Shown here in pieces: positions 26,167-35,814 of a stretch of 35,814 nucleotides of DNA. The stretch covers positions 1-35,814 of the forward strand of contig JANYAF010000137.1 in assembly GCA_025355175.1 (NCBI GenBank), given 5' to 3'. The translations under genes were made by a program, and so were the position numbers. This DNA comes from Deltaproteobacteria bacterium. GTDB taxonomy: Bacteria; Desulfobacterota; Syntrophia; Syntrophales; Smithellaceae. Below the pieces are notes generated by a model that searched no databases, was not told the origin of the DNA, and was given only the letters and a program-made list of their open reading frames with translations. How positions within the stretch are numbered: the stretch's first letter is position 1; each line of letters starts with the position of its first letter.

Positions 26167-27459
26167 ATGAGTAAAATTGACAGCCAATTAAAAATAGAAA
26201 CACTTGTATTACATGGGGGACAGGAAGCGGACCCGACAACCGGCTCGCGGGCTGTGCCCATTTATCAGACAACGTCCTATCAATTTAAGAATACCGATCA
26301 TGCCGCCTCGCTCTTCGGTCTGACCGAATTCGGCAATATTTATACGCGGCTGATGAACCCGACAACCGATGTGCTGGAGAAAAGGATCGCGCTTTTGGAC
26401 GGCGGCATAGGTGCGCTGGCTGTGGCGAGCGGCCAGTCCGCCATCACGCTGGCTTTGCTGAATATTGCCAAAGCCGGTGATGAAATCGTCTCAGCGGATA
26501 ATCTCTATGGCGGGACCTACACGTTATTTCATTACACCTTTCCCCGCCTGGGCATCCAAGTGAACTTTGTTAAGTCCAATGACTTAAAGGCGCTGGAGTC
26601 CGCTATCACGCCGAAGACAAAAGCTGTTTATGCGGAATCCATCGGGAATCCTAAAATGGATGTGGCTGATCTGGAGGGCATCGCCGCAATTGCGCACAAA
26701 CACGGTATTCCGTTTGTTCTGGATAATACCGTGTCGCCCTACATCCTGCGTCCCATTGATTTCGGTGTGGACATTATTGTTTATTCCGCAACCAAATTTA
26801 TCGGCGGTCACGGCACATCGCTGGGTGGTGTTATTGTTGATTCCGGGAAGTTTGACTGGACGAACGGGAAGTTTCCGCTCATTGCCGATCCTGATCCGAG
26901 TTATCATGGTCTGAATTTTGTCGAGGCCTTAAAATCCATGGGCAATTTGGCGTATATTCTTAAAGCCCGTGTAACTCTTTTGCGCGATCTAGGACCCGCT
27001 TTATCCCCATTTAACGCTTTTCTTTTTTTGCAAGGATTGGAAACGCTGCATCTGCGTATGCCGCGCCATTGTGAAAACGCGCTGGCGGTAGCTCAATATC
27101 TGGAGAAACATTCCAAGGTGAGTTGGATTAATTATCCGGGGCTGGCATTGAGCCCGGAATGTGACAGAGTGGCTAAATATCTCCCCAAGGGCGCGGGCGC
27201 CATTCTCGGCTTTGGCGTGAAGGGTGGGATGGAGGCAGGAAAGAAATTTATCAATTCCCTGCAACTGATTTCGCATCTGGCCAATATCGGCGATGCGAAA
27301 ACCCTGGCGATTCATCCGGCATCCACAACGCATCAGCAACTGTCGTCGGAAGAACAACTGGCCACAGGTGTTACGCCTGATTTTATCCGCTTGTCGATTG
27401 GGATTGAGCATATTGACGACATTCTGGCGGATATTGAGCAGGCGTTAGATAAAGCATAA
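26167..27459 (+). CDS. metY: O-acetylhomoserine sulfhydrylase-type PLP enzyme
   Basis: This 430-residue Cys/Met-metabolism PLP enzyme makes homocysteine from O-acetylhomoserine and sulfide. The PLP lysine is K210 in [12 protein letters not shown]. Other family marks are the [16 protein letters not shown] start, the VASGQSAI phosphate loop, [13 protein letters not shown] and the C-terminal [17 protein letters not shown]. The length and the GG-H-G-T motif fit MetY better than the shorter cystathionine gamma enzymes. The ribosome site is AAAGGATCATTGAA. The cysteine synthase gene follows 38 bases downstream. Confidence 0.92.
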   Translation: MSKIDSQLKIETLVLHGGQEADPTTGSRAVPIYQTTSYQFKNTDHAASLFGLTEFGNIYTRLMNPTTDVLEKRIALLDGGIGALAVASGQSAITLALLNIAKAGDEIVSADNLYGGTYTLFHYTFPRLGIQVNFVKSNDLKALESAITPKTKAVYAESIGNPKMDVADLEGIAAIAHKHGIPFVLDNTVSPYILRPIDFGVDIIVYSATKFIGGHGTSLGGVIVDSGKFDWTNGKFPLIADPDPSYHGLNFVEALKSMGNLAYILKARVTLLRDLGPALSPFNAFLFLQGLETLHLRMPRHCENALAVAQYLEKHSKVSWINYPGLALSPECDRVAKYLPKGAGAILGFGVKGGMEAGKKFINSLQLISHLANIGDAKTLAIHPASTTHQQLSSEEQLATGVTPDFIRLSIGIEHIDDILADIEQALDKA

Positions 27460-27465
27460 TTGCAA

Positions 27466-27480
27466 GTAGGGGCACGACGC
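27466..27480. repeat. Half-copy of the GTAGGG palindromic repeat
   Basis: GTAGGGGCACGACGC lies between metY and cysK. It has the same GTAGGG lead-in as the palindromes at 5567 and 16499, but no inverted second half follows. The cysK ribosome site (AAGGAGG) starts a few bases later. It may be a truncated member of the family. Confidence 0.4.
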
Positions 27481-27497
27481 ATATAAGGAGGCAGGCA

Positions 27498-28457
27498 ATG
27501 AAAAATATTTACAGTGACAATTCACAATCCATTGGCAATACGCCACTGGTTAAATTAAACCATGTGACGGACGGTGCTAAGGCAACCGTTTTAGCAAAGA
27601 TCGAAGGCCGCAATCCTGCTTATTCCGTGAAGTGCCGCATTGGGGCAGCCATGATCTGGGATGCCGAGGAAAAAGGGCTGCTTAAACCCGGTGTGGAAAT
27701 CATCGAACCGACCAGTGGCAACACGGGTATCGCTCTGGCCTATGTCGCGGCAGCGCGTGGCTATCGGCTTACGCTGACCATGCCGGAGACGATGAGCATT
27801 GAGCGCCGGAAAGTCCTTGCGGCCTTCGGAGCCAATCTTATCCTTACGCCCGGCGCGGAAGGCATGAAAGGAGCGATAGCCAGAGCGGAAGCCATTGCGG
27901 CGTCCGACCTGAAGAAATATTTTCTGCCGCAGCAGTTCAAGAATCCGGCCAACCCGGCGATACATGAAAAGACGACCGGTCCGGAAATTTGGAATGATAC
28001 TGAAGGGGCCATTGATGTTCTGGTTGCCGGTGTTGGTACCGGCGGAACGATTTCCGGCATTTCCCGTTACATTAAAAATAAAATGGGCAGGAAAATTATT
28101 TCTGTTGCTGTGGAACCCAAAGAAAGTCCGGTGATCAGCCAGAAGATGGCCGGAGAGGAGTTAAAACCAGGGCCGCACAAAATTCAGGGAATCGGTGCGG
28201 GTTTCATTCCCGATACGCTGGATTTGTCTGTTGTCGATCGCGTTTTGCAGGTAGATAGCTTAGAGGCTGTGGTATTCGCCCGGCGTTTAGCCAAAGAAGA
28301 AGGCATTCTTGCGGGTATTTCCTGCGGCGCTGCGGCAGCGGCAGCCATTCGTCTGGCCAAACTCGATGAGTTCGCCGGAAAGACAATCGTTGTGATCCTG
28401 CCGGATGCCGGAGAGCGTTATCTTTCGACCGTACTGTTTGAAAACATCGGCGCATAA
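27498..28457 (+). CDS. cysK: Cysteine synthase (O-acetylserine sulfhydrylase)
   Basis: This 319-residue PLP enzyme joins O-acetylserine and sulfide to cysteine in the cytoplasm. The PLP lysine is K45 in YSVKCRIG. The substrate loop is TSGNTG (72-77), the phosphate loop is VGTGGTISG, and the C-terminal [10 protein letters not shown] closes the fold. A strong AAGGAGG lies before the ATG. The metY-cysK pair would feed inorganic sulfide into both sulfur amino acids and, through them, into the thiolation enzymes encoded just upstream. Confidence 0.97.
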   Translation: MKNIYSDNSQSIGNTPLVKLNHVTDGAKATVLAKIEGRNPAYSVKCRIGAAMIWDAEEKGLLKPGVEIIEPTSGNTGIALAYVAAARGYRLTLTMPETMSIERRKVLAAFGANLILTPGAEGMKGAIARAEAIAASDLKKYFLPQQFKNPANPAIHEKTTGPEIWNDTEGAIDVLVAGVGTGGTISGISRYIKNKMGRKIISVAVEPKESPVISQKMAGEELKPGPHKIQGIGAGFIPDTLDLSVVDRVLQVDSLEAVVFARRLAKEEGILAGISCGAAAAAAIRLAKLDEFAGKTIVVILPDAGERYLSTVLFENIGA

Positions 28458-28646
28458 ATCTTCAGATAGGTGTTTGTAATTCAAAAGACTCCACAGGACC
28501 TCCAGTTTAATTTCATGCTCGGATGATTTTTCCCGCAGGTCACTCATCATCCGTTTGAAAATGCTTATAGATGGACGGCCATTCTGATCGCTTAAACAAT
28601 CTTTATTATTGCTCTTTATTGCATATTCCCCCGATTGCTCAACCAG
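28458..28646 (-). other. Unexplained minus-strand open frame, possible gene remnant
   Basis: On the minus strand a frame is open from a stop at 28647-28649 down through this gap and on into cysK (to 28287). The part in the gap reads like a normal hydrophilic protein, with KSNNKDCLSDQNGRPS, SIFKRMMSDLREKSSE and HEIKLEVLWSLLNYK. There is no good start codon or ribosome site at the upstream end; the first ATG is at 28550. It could be a decayed gene, a small gene starting at 28550, or chance. Confidence 0.3.
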
Positions 28647-28670
28647 TCAATTTAGGCAGGCCATCTCTCT

Positions 28671-28853
28671 ATGAAATTCTTGACAAATAAGGAACATCTT
28701 TATACAAGCATAGCTATTGAAAAATTGACCATGATGTATGCATCTGTTGAGCAGGACGTGAAATCAGCCAAAAATCTGTATGAGAAGCTTGTTTCCAAAA
28801 AAGAAATGATCTTAGATATATTTTTGAATGGAGTGAGGAAACATGACAATTAA
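28671..28853 (+). CDS. Possible small protein before the efflux operon
   Basis: This 60-codon frame encodes a helical, charged peptide (SIAIEKLTMMYASVEQDVKS, then LYEKLVSKKEMILDIF). It overlaps the first TolC gene by 11 bases, as translationally coupled genes do. However, it has no ribosome site, and the likely promoter of the operon lies inside it. It might be a regulator fragment or spurious; no family is recognised. Confidence 0.35.
   Translation: MKFLTNKEHLYTSIAIEKLTMMYASVEQDVKSAKNLYEKLVSKKEMILDIFLNGVRKHDN
28680..28708 (+). promoter_or_regulatory. Possible sigma-70-type promoter of the efflux operon
   Basis: TTGACA (28680-28685) is a perfect -35 box. After 17 bases TACAAG (28703-28708) matches four of six -10 positions. 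Transcription from about 28715 would give a leader of about 130 bases to the first TolC start and would exclude translation of the small frame at 28671. Confidence 0.45.
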
Positions 28854-30177
28854 AATCCGGTGCATATTGGCAGTGACGTTTGCCGTCTTGTTATTTCTTC
28901 CTGTACCCATCAGGGCGGTCCAGCCTTTAACGCTTGAAGAGAGTATTTCTATCGCGCTCAAGAACAGTTTGGTGATTCATATCGCCAAAGAAGGAGCAAG
29001 GGGAGCCGAAGCCAGGAAGCGTGAGGCAATGACCGGATTTCTTCCCAGATTAAGCACGTCATACAGCTATACGCGCCTCAATGAAGAACCGAGTTTCTAC
29101 TTTCCAGGAATTCCTTCTCTGATTCCCGCCAGTAACATGACCACCGGAACGGTCAATAATTATAACTGGGTCATCGAAGCCCGTCAGCCGCTTTTTGCAG
29201 GCGGGGGAATACTGGCCAACTATCAGGCCAGTAAAATAGCCGAGGATGCCGCTCTTGTTGAAGAGGAGGCTAAGTCCCAAGATGTGGTTCAGGACGTTAA
29301 AATTACCTATTACAACATTTTACGGATGCAAAGGCTCCGGGACACGTCGCGCCAGGCGGTAGGGATGCTGGCCGCGCATCGTGATGTTGCGCAGAATTTC
29401 TATCAGGTCGGTTTAATCCCCAAAAATGACCTGCTGCAAGCCGAGGTGGAACTGGCCAATGGCAGGCAGGCGCTGGCCAGAGCGCAAAATGCCGTGGAAC
29501 TGGCGAAAGCACGTTTGAATACCGTTTTGAAACGGCAATTATTATTGCCCGTGGAAGTTGTTGATGTTCTCGACTATAAACCGCTCAATCAATCATTTCA
29601 GGACTGTCTGGAGATCGCCAGGCAGCATCGACCGGAACTCAAGATCTCCGCACTCAAGGCCGAGCAGGCAGGCCATGTGGTCCGTGCCGCGCAAAGTGAA
29701 TTCTTCCCCTCAGTCAGCCTTGTCGGTAATTATGCGCGATTTGGCGATACCCCATCCGTTTCCGGCACCGAATATAAAAACATGGAAAGCTGGCAGGTGA
29801 TGGCGTTGGCCAGTTGGAATTTTTGGGAATGGGGGAAGACGAAATTCCGGGTTGATGCCGGAAGAGCCATGGAAAATCAGGCCATTGATCAAGCCAAGGA
29901 GTTAAATGACCAGATTGCGTTGGAGATCAAGAGTGCGTATCTCCTGTTACAGGAAGCCGAAAGCCAAATCGCCGTTTCGCAAAAAGTGATCGATCAGGCC
30001 GAGGAGAATTTCCGGATTTCCGAAGCCCGTTATAAAGAAAGGGTGGCGCGTTCAACGGAAGTGCTTGATGCTCAAACGCTTCTTACCCGGGCCAAATCAG
30101 AGTATGCGAATGCTTTGGCTGATTACAATATTTCTTACGCCCGCCTGCAAAGAGCGATGGGCGTCATCAGTCGATAG
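28843..30177 (+). CDS. TolC-family outer membrane efflux protein (first copy)
   Basis: This 444-residue TolC-type channel has a signal peptide (about 1-25, ending PIRA). LTLEESISIALKNSL is the conserved start of the mature domain. Long alpha-helical repeats follow, each ending in a beta-barrel strand segment, such as LSTSYSYTRLNEE and VSLVGNYARFGD. The two halves are internally similar, as in all TolC proteins. GAGTGAGGAAAC precedes the ATG. It should form the outer-membrane exit duct for the RND pump encoded in the same operon. Confidence 0.92.
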   Translation: MTIKIRCILAVTFAVLLFLPVPIRAVQPLTLEESISIALKNSLVIHIAKEGARGAEARKREAMTGFLPRLSTSYSYTRLNEEPSFYFPGIPSLIPASNMTTGTVNNYNWVIEARQPLFAGGGILANYQASKIAEDAALVEEEAKSQDVVQDVKITYYNILRMQRLRDTSRQAVGMLAAHRDVAQNFYQVGLIPKNDLLQAEVELANGRQALARAQNAVELAKARLNTVLKRQLLLPVEVVDVLDYKPLNQSFQDCLEIARQHRPELKISALKAEQAGHVVRAAQSEFFPSVSLVGNYARFGDTPSVSGTEYKNMESWQVMALASWNFWEWGKTKFRVDAGRAMENQAIDQAKELNDQIALEIKSAYLLLQEAESQIAVSQKVIDQAEENFRISEARYKERVARSTEVLDAQTLLTRAKSEYANALADYNISYARLQRAMGVISR

Positions 30178-30213
30178 TTAAGAGTTTTTGTGACAAGGAA
30201 AGGATTTTTGAGA

Positions 30214-31527
30214 ATGAAGAAAGTATCGTCATGCCTGATGATTCTGTTTGCCGTCGTCCTTATGTCCACGTCTGTCGGACTGACGCAGGAATATGCCTTA
30301 AAAGATCTGTATCAGCAGGCGTTGCAAAATTCTGAAAAAATAAAGTATGCCCAGGAAAATCTCTATATCGCGCAGATGGGCAAGAATAAGGCCTGGGCGG
30401 TTTTAATGCCCAGGGTAACGGCGTTCGGCACGTATAGCCATTTCACGGAAAACAAATACGGCGCACCTCCTGCTTACAGCACTGTCCTCATTCAGCCTAA
30501 TGAGTCCGGAACGTGGGGAGTTCGTGCGGATCAGGCTTTTTCTCTCTCCGCGCGCGAGCTGGATGCTTTGAAATTTGCCGGGCAGTCTATTACAAAAAGC
30601 GAGTTTGATCTGGATGCCGCCAAATCGGATTTTGTCCTTGCTGTTGCGTCTTCCTATTATGATGTTCTCAAGGCGAAAAAAGCGCTTGAAATCGCGGCGG
30701 CCAATGTGGAGCGACTCACGCAATACCGTCATTTTGCAGAAAAGAGAGTGAAGGTCGGCGAAGCGACCAAAACCGCGCTTTTGCGGGCCGACGGTGAATT
30801 ATCGGGTGCCCGCGCCGATTACCTTCGAGCGACTAATGCGCTCAAGCTTGCACGCGTTGCATTGATCCGCATTACGGGCATTGAAGATACCTTTCGGGTA
30901 AAAGATGAAGAAATCCCTTCATCCGAGTTTAATCAATTTGAAAAATTACGCGAGACGGCCTTGACCGCAAGAACTGATTTGAAAAGTTATGATATGCAGA
31001 CGCAAATGGCCGAGCAACAGGTGAAATATGCCAGAGGCGCCTTCTGGCCTAATGTGGGGTTGTTTGCCATTTATAACGGTGCGGATCAATATCCCATGGT
31101 CGGAACATTCAACCGGGAAAATGTTTTAGCCGGCGTGTCGCTGACCTTTCCTTTTTTTGAAGGCGGCTTGAGAATAGCTGAACTTAACGAAGCAAAGGCC
31201 AAAGAGCGTCAGGCGCGCCTGGCGTATGAAGATTTCAGGAAAAATATCACGATCGAACTGGAGGGCGCTTATCTGGACTTGGAAACACAAAAAGGCGCGC
31301 TGAAATTTCTGCAAGATCAACTCGTTTTTGCCCAGGACAATTACAATGCCGTCTTGAGACAGTATGAAAACGGTCTGGCAACGAGCCTGGATGTCATGGA
31401 CGCCAATGCCCTGCTTTTATCATCGGAAAAAAATTTGGCGGAAGCTTTGTATGGTTATCAGTTCGCGAATTTGAAGGTCAGACGATCCAGCGGCACGTTG
31501 TTGAAGTTTGTTCAAGAAGGGATTTAA
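30214..31527 (+). CDS. TolC-family outer membrane efflux protein (second copy)
   Basis: This second TolC-type protein has 437 residues from the ATG at 30214. That start is preferred over the GTG at 30190 because it begins directly with a signal peptide (MKKVSSCLMILFAVVLMSTS). YALKDLYQQALQNSEKI is the conserved mature start. The later GVSLTFPFFEGGLRIAELNEAKA is the 'F-x-G-G' hinge typical of the family, and TSLDVMDANALLLSSEKN its C-terminal half. It lies 36 bases after the first copy. Two channel proteins in one RND operon are unusual; one may be used with another transporter or the two may form mixed trimers. Confidence 0.9.
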   Translation: MKKVSSCLMILFAVVLMSTSVGLTQEYALKDLYQQALQNSEKIKYAQENLYIAQMGKNKAWAVLMPRVTAFGTYSHFTENKYGAPPAYSTVLIQPNESGTWGVRADQAFSLSARELDALKFAGQSITKSEFDLDAAKSDFVLAVASSYYDVLKAKKALEIAAANVERLTQYRHFAEKRVKVGEATKTALLRADGELSGARADYLRATNALKLARVALIRITGIEDTFRVKDEEIPSSEFNQFEKLRETALTARTDLKSYDMQTQMAEQQVKYARGAFWPNVGLFAIYNGADQYPMVGTFNRENVLAGVSLTFPFFEGGLRIAELNEAKAKERQARLAYEDFRKNITIELEGAYLDLETQKGALKFLQDQLVFAQDNYNAVLRQYENGLATSLDVMDANALLLSSEKNLAEALYGYQFANLKVRRSSGTLLKFVQEGI

Positions 31528-31569
31528 CGCAACGATGTTCGCTAACATGTTATGAGGAGGGTGAGGTCA

Positions 31570-32691
31570 ATGGGGGTTCAGAAAATAACTTTTTCCGGCA
31601 GCACGATGCCTAGGTGGTCGTCTGCTGCGGTCTTATTTGTAGCGGTGTTGATGGTGTTATCCGTCTTTTCTTTAACAGCCTGCCAGAAGGAAAAGAAAGC
31701 GGAGCCGGAGAGATTGGTGAATGTACGTGTCTGGCCTGCGGAAATAAAGAAAGTTCAACCCTATCTGGAAACAACCGGAACGCTGAGAGCCGACGAGGAA
31801 GTCATGGTCAGTTCCGAAGTGGACGGCCTTATCAAAAAAATTCATGTGAAAGAGGGAATGCCCGTCAGTGCAAGAACACTTCTGATGGAAATCAACGAAA
31901 CCGATTATCAATTGGACTGGAAAAGATCGGAAGCCGCATTCAAACAGACACAAGCCTCTCTGGACAATGCGCAGGCTGAATATAAGAGAAAGGATGCCTT
32001 GTATCAGGAAGAACTCATTACCAAGCAGCAGTTCGATGATATATCCACAAGAGTAAGCTTGGCGGAAGCCGAACTGGAAAGGGCAAAAGCGACCCTGGCG
32101 ATTTCCCGGGAGAAGCTTGTCCGGACTAAAATTTATTCGCCGCTTGTCGGCGCGGTAAAAGATAAGAAAGTGTCCGTCGGCGATTATGTCCGCAACGGAA
32201 CGCCGCTTCTGCAGTTGATTAAAATCGATCCGCTCAAACTCAGTTTTACGATCAGTGAAAAAGATGTTGCCGGATTGAAAACAGGTCAGAAGGTTGTTTT
32301 TACCGTCGACGCTTTTCCCGGTCAGCAATTTCAGGGCAATGTCAGCTTGCTTTATCCGAATGTGGAGGAAAGAACGCGGACCCTGCAGGTGGAGGCGATG
32401 GTGCCCAATGCCAAGCATATTTTAAAGCCGGGATACTTTGCCCGGATACAGATATTTACACAGGCGTCGCGGGATGCAGTGGTTATTCCCATTACAGCGC
32501 TTCTGTACGACGGTGCCACGGTTCGTATCTTTGTTGTCAACGGGAATAAAGCGCAGGAAAGAATTATCAAAACAGGTAATAAATATGGCGAAGTTGTGGA
32601 AGTTCTGGAAGGCCTCAAAGAAAAAGAACAGATTGTCGTGGTCGGTCAGAACAATTTGTCGGAAGGAGTGAAGGTTAATGTGGCTCGCTGA
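31570..32691 (+). CDS. RND efflux periplasmic adaptor lipoprotein (HlyD/MFP family)
   Basis: This 373-residue membrane-fusion protein has a lipoprotein signal ending LTAC, with C38 as the lipid-modified residue. The lipoyl halves are around TTGTLRADEEVMVSSEVDG and YSPLVGAVKDKKVSVGDYV, separated by a hairpin of two coiled helices (about 115-180). The beta-barrel part is LKLSFTISEKDVAGLKTG. It should link the inner-membrane pump to the outer-membrane channel. I chose the ATG at 31570 over an in-frame ATG at 31552, because AGGAGGG is well spaced only for the former. It overlaps the pump gene by 14 bases. Confidence 0.92.
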   Translation: MGVQKITFSGSTMPRWSSAAVLFVAVLMVLSVFSLTACQKEKKAEPERLVNVRVWPAEIKKVQPYLETTGTLRADEEVMVSSEVDGLIKKIHVKEGMPVSARTLLMEINETDYQLDWKRSEAAFKQTQASLDNAQAEYKRKDALYQEELITKQQFDDISTRVSLAEAELERAKATLAISREKLVRTKIYSPLVGAVKDKKVSVGDYVRNGTPLLQLIKIDPLKLSFTISEKDVAGLKTGQKVVFTVDAFPGQQFQGNVSLLYPNVEERTRTLQVEAMVPNAKHILKPGYFARIQIFTQASRDAVVIPITALLYDGATVRIFVVNGNKAQERIIKTGNKYGEVVEVLEGLKEKEQIVVVGQNNLSEGVKVNVAR

Positions 32692-35600
32692 TACTTCCGT
32701 CAAACGCCCGGTTTTTGCCACCATGGTGATCATGGCCCTGGTGGTGCTGGGCATTGTCAGTTATCCGTCCATTGGCGTTGATCTTTTCCCCAGGATCGAT
32801 TTTCCCATTGTCACCATTACGACGACATTGAAAGGCGCCAGTCCCGACGTTATGGATGTCGACGTTACTGATCGAATTGAAGGTGCCGTCAATACCATTA
32901 ACGGGGTCAAGAGCATTACGTCCACGAGCTACGAAAGCATGTCGCGGACGACCATCGAATTCGTTTTGGAGCGGAATATCGATCAGGCCGTTCAGGATGT
33001 GCGTGAAAAAGTGTCCGGAATTCGCAACAAATTGCCTGCCGATATTGAAGAGCCCAGGATTGCCAAGGTGGATCCCGACGCATCGCCGATTTTGTTTCTG
33101 AATCTTTCCGGGAACCGGTCGGTTCGCGATTTGTCAATGTATGCTGATGAAGTGCTCAAGGAGCAACTTCAGCGTATCAACGGCGTCGGCGACGTCATTT
33201 TCTATGGTCTCAGGCTCAGACAGGTGCGCATCTGGCTGGACGCCGCCAAAATGCAAGCCTATCAAGTGTCTCCGGGCGACGTGGTCCTGGCCCTGAAACG
33301 TGAAAATATCGAGCTGCCGGGTGGTCGCATTGAAACGCAAACAAAAGAATACACGGTCCGAATTAAAGGCGAATTTGCCAAAATCCCTGATTTCAATGAC
33401 TTGATCATCAGTTACTACAAAGGCGCGCCAGTTCGTGTCCGGGATATCGGCAAGGCGGAAGACGGCGTGGAAGAAAAACGATCCCTGTCGCGCTTCAACC
33501 GTATTCCGGCCGTCGGTATGGCCATTCAGAAGCAGTCGGGAACCAATACGGTAGAAGTGGCCAACCGTGTCAAAAAGGAGCTGGCAAAGATCAACAAAAC
33601 ACTGCCTCCCGGAATGAAAGTCAATATCGCCGTGGATCAGTCACTTTTTATTGTCCGTTCGATCGATGAAGTGCAATTCCATTTAATCATCGGCAGTATT
33701 TTTGCCATTCTGGCTGTTTTTATTTTTTTGAAAAATGTACGCACGACTTTAATCAGTGCCGTCGCTCTGCCTGTTTCCGTCATCTCGACTTTTGCTTTGA
33801 TCAACGCTTTTGGTTTTACCTTTAACAACATGACGATGCTGGCTCTGTCGCTTTCGGTGGGTTTGCTGATTGACGACGCGATCATTGTTATTGAAAATAT
33901 TTACCGTCACGTGGAAGAGGGCATGGAACCGCGCGAGGCGGCAACTTTTGGCACGTCGGAAATCGGCCTGGCCGTTATGGCCACGACGTTTGCTATTGTG
34001 GGTATTTTTCTGCCTGTCGCCTTTATGAAAGGGATTATCGGCAGGTTTTTCCTCCAGTTTGCCTTGACGATTATTTTCGCCATCCTGGTTTCGCTGCTCG
34101 TTTCCTTTACCTTGACGCCGATGATGGCATCCATTTTTCTCAAATCTCATAAAAAATCCATCTCCAATCCGCTGGCCACGGGCATGAGTGGCGGTGGAAA
34201 CGGAAATGGCAAAAAACCCATTTGGGCTAGACTCGGCGATTATATGGAGCATTATTATAGAAAACTGGAATCGTTTTACCGTCGTGTCTTGGAATTTACC
34301 TTGGGCTATCGCAAAACGGTGCTTGTGGCTGCCTTGATTATATTTATTTTGAGTCTTGGTCTTACGGTATTTATCGGTAAGGAATTTACGCCGCCCGAAG
34401 ATCAAGGCGTATTTATGATTCGCATGGAAGCGCCGATTGATTATTCCGTGGATCAGATCGAAAAATATTTTGGCAAGACGGAAGCCATAATGCAGGAAAT
34501 TCCGGAAATAAAATCTGTCTATTATGTTCAGGGATACGGGGGTTATGCCAATCGCGCTCTGATGATGCTCAACCTGCGTCCGAAGGCCGAGCGCAAAAGA
34601 AATCAGGAAGAACTTAAAAAAATAGCACGAATCAAATTGCGGCAGATTCCGGGGTTGAAAGTATCTGCGGAAGATATTTCGGTTGTGGGAGGCGGTCAGA
34701 GGCAGGTACCGATTCAATATAGTATTCGTGGACAGGACCTCGCTGCATTACAGAAGTACGCAAAGCAGGTAACAGCAGAGTTCTCCAGGCTGCCGGGGAT
34801 CGTGGATGTGGATACATCTCTGGAAGTCGGCAAGCCGGAATTCAAGGTCTACATTGATCGTGACCGGGCGGCGAATCTGGGTGTGGACGTGGCAACCGTT
34901 GCCGAGGCCATAAATCTGCTGATCAGCGGGGAATTGGATATCGCCCGCTATAAAGACGAGCAAAAAGGAAAGCGTTATGACCTCAGGGTGCGATTGAATC
35001 CTGAGGATCGGGAAAGTAGTGGAGGTCTGCAGCGGATTTCCGTGCGTGCCCGCGATGGAAAACTTGTTGAGCTGGCCAATGTGGTTAAAGTAGAAGAAGG
35101 CGCCGGACCCAGTGTCATCAACCGTGTTGACCGGCAGAGAGCCATTACCATATTCGCTTCTCTGGAGGGAAAACCTCTGGGTCAGGCCAAAGACGAACTG
35201 GATTCCATTGCCGAAAAAATACTGCCCTCGGATTATTTGCCCAAATATCAGGGAATGGCTGATACCATGCAGGAATCTTTTGGCTATCTACTTTTTGCCC
35301 TGATGCTGGGTGTTATCATGGCTTATATGATTCTGGCCGCGCAATTTGAAAGCTTTGTTCATCCTATTACGGTATTGCTTTCGCTGCCTCTATCTTTTGT
35401 CGGAGCGTTTGGTGCCTTGTTTATTACGGGTAAGACGCTCAATATTTACAGCTTTATCGGCCTGATTCTGCTCATGGGTCTGGTGAAGAAAAACGCCATT
35501 TTGCTCGTAGACTATACCAATGTTTTACGGGAGAGAGGTTTGTCACGTCGGGAAGCAATACTCCAGGCGGGACCTGTCCGGATGCGTCCGATTCTTATGA

Positions 35601-35814
35601 CGACTTTTGCCATGGTTTTCGGCATGCTGCCGATTGCTCTGGGGGTGGGAGAGGGCGCGGAAACGCGTGCTCCGATGGGTATATCGGTGATTGGCGGACT
35701 CTTAACATCACTAGTATTGACGTTGATCGTTATTCCATCCGCCTATGATATTTTTGACGACTGGCAGGAAAAGTTCAAGAACCGGAAAAAATCAAAAGAA
35801 CAACTTGCTGAAAA
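32678..35814 (+). CDS. AcrB/HAE1-type RND multidrug efflux pump, 3' end cut by the window
   Basis: This proton-driven inner-membrane pump is open for 1045 codons to the right edge, so only a few C-terminal residues are missing. It begins [21 protein letters not shown], the usual first helix. Porter-domain segments follow ([40 protein letters not shown]). The proton relay residues are present: D399-D400 in [17 protein letters not shown] and K938 in [15 protein letters not shown]. The ATG overlaps the adaptor gene and has a GGAAGGAG site. Substrates cannot be told from sequence. Confidence 0.95.
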   Translation, partial: MWLADTSVKRPVFATMVIMALVVLGIVSYPSIGVDLFPRIDFPIVTITTTLKGASPDVMDVDVTDRIEGAVNTINGVKSITSTSYESMSRTTIEFVLERNIDQAVQDVREKVSGIRNKLPADIEEPRIAKVDPDASPILFLNLSGNRSVRDLSMYADEVLKEQLQRINGVGDVIFYGLRLRQVRIWLDAAKMQAYQVSPGDVVLALKRENIELPGGRIETQTKEYTVRIKGEFAKIPDFNDLIISYYKGAPVRVRDIGKAEDGVEEKRSLSRFNRIPAVGMAIQKQSGTNTVEVANRVKKELAKINKTLPPGMKVNIAVDQSLFIVRSIDEVQFHLIIGSIFAILAVFIFLKNVRTTLISAVALPVSVISTFALINAFGFTFNNMTMLALSLSVGLLIDDAIIVIENIYRHVEEGMEPREAATFGTSEIGLAVMATTFAIVGIFLPVAFMKGIIGRFFLQFALTIIFAILVSLLVSFTLTPMMASIFLKSHKKSISNPLATGMSGGGNGNGKKPIWARLGDYMEHYYRKLESFYRRVLEFTLGYRKTVLVAALIIFILSLGLTVFIGKEFTPPEDQGVFMIRMEAPIDYSVDQIEKYFGKTEAIMQEIPEIKSVYYVQGYGGYANRALMMLNLRPKAERKRNQEELKKIARIKLRQIPGLKVSAEDISVVGGGQRQVPIQYSIRGQDLAALQKYAKQVTAEFSRLPGIVDVDTSLEVGKPEFKVYIDRDRAANLGVDVATVAEAINLLISGELDIARYKDEQKGKRYDLRVRLNPEDRESSGGLQRISVRARDGKLVELANVVKVEEGAGPSVINRVDRQRAITIFASLEGKPLGQAKDELDSIAEKILPSDYLPKYQGMADTMQESFGYLLFALMLGVIMAYMILAAQFESFVHPITVLLSLPLSFVGAFGALFITGKTLNIYSFIGLILLMGLVKKNAILLVDYTNVLRERGLSRREAILQAGPVRMRPILMTTFAMVFGMLPIALGVGEGAETRAPMGISVIGGLLTSLVLTLIVIPSAYDIFDDWQEKFKNRKKSKEQLAE

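Noticed and set aside
31672-32418. A 248-codon minus-strand frame across the adaptor gene
   Set aside because: It is antisense to a clear lipoprotein adaptor gene whose domains are complete, so it is a shadow frame.
33749-34717. A 322-codon minus-strand frame within the RND pump
   Set aside because: It lies wholly antisense to the pump gene, which has intact proton-relay residues. It is rich in His, Asn and Arg, typical of a shadow frame.

Overview
The window looks like a chromosomal segment of an anaerobic Gram-negative bacterium, most likely a Desulfobacterota (deltaproteobacterial) lineage close to Syntrophales. The reasons are an old-yellow-enzyme/dienoyl-CoA-reductase-type flavoenzyme, a desulforedoxin-like protein, FdhD, an HD-GYP protein, a CHASE2 cyclase, a tripartite RND efflux system with outer-membrane channels, and the adjacent prmC-murA-hisD block. 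The lineage is inferred from gene content only. No rRNA or tRNA gene, CRISPR array, transposase or phage gene was seen.

Left part (1-8117): the 3' end of an HD-GYP phosphodiesterase gene is followed by four minus-strand genes. These are an OYE-family flavin/Fe-S oxidoreductase, an amidohydrolase, an alanine racemase with an unexplained C-terminal extension of about 270 residues, and a CHASE2 class III nucleotidyl cyclase. A cluster of TGACC/GGTCA half-sites lies upstream of the oxidoreductase. Next (8118-10516), on the plus strand, come a small desulforedoxin-like protein with a histone-H1-like Lys/Ala/Pro tail, a possible Cys-containing small protein, an SDR and a crotonase. On the minus strand (10596-14031) is prmC-murA-hisD.

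The centre (14610-22372) is a complete N-type rotary ATPase operon in the order atpD-C-Q-R-B-E-F-A-G. It has the accessory genes atpQ and atpR and no separate delta gene. The b subunit carries a delta-like C-terminal domain. The c subunit keeps the helix-2 Glu-Ser pair but has Met where Na+-binding c subunits have Gln. A near-consensus sigma-54 promoter lies upstream, in a 0.7-kb intergenic region that also holds palindromic REP/BIME-like repeats. A cytidylate-kinase-like gene follows atpG closely.

Right part (22598-35814): first comes a PAS sensor-kinase-like protein whose phospho-acceptor histidine is replaced by lysine. A sulfur-handling group follows: mnmA (tRNA 2-thiolation), fdhD (sulfur transfer to formate dehydrogenase), metY-like and cysK. 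The window ends in a tripartite efflux operon of two TolC-type proteins, a lipoprotein adaptor and an AcrB-type RND pump that runs off the right edge.

The most noteworthy items are the sigma-54-linked N-ATPase with an altered c-subunit ion site, the alanine racemase extension, the histidine-less kinase, the desulforedoxin/H1-tail protein and the palindromic repeat families.
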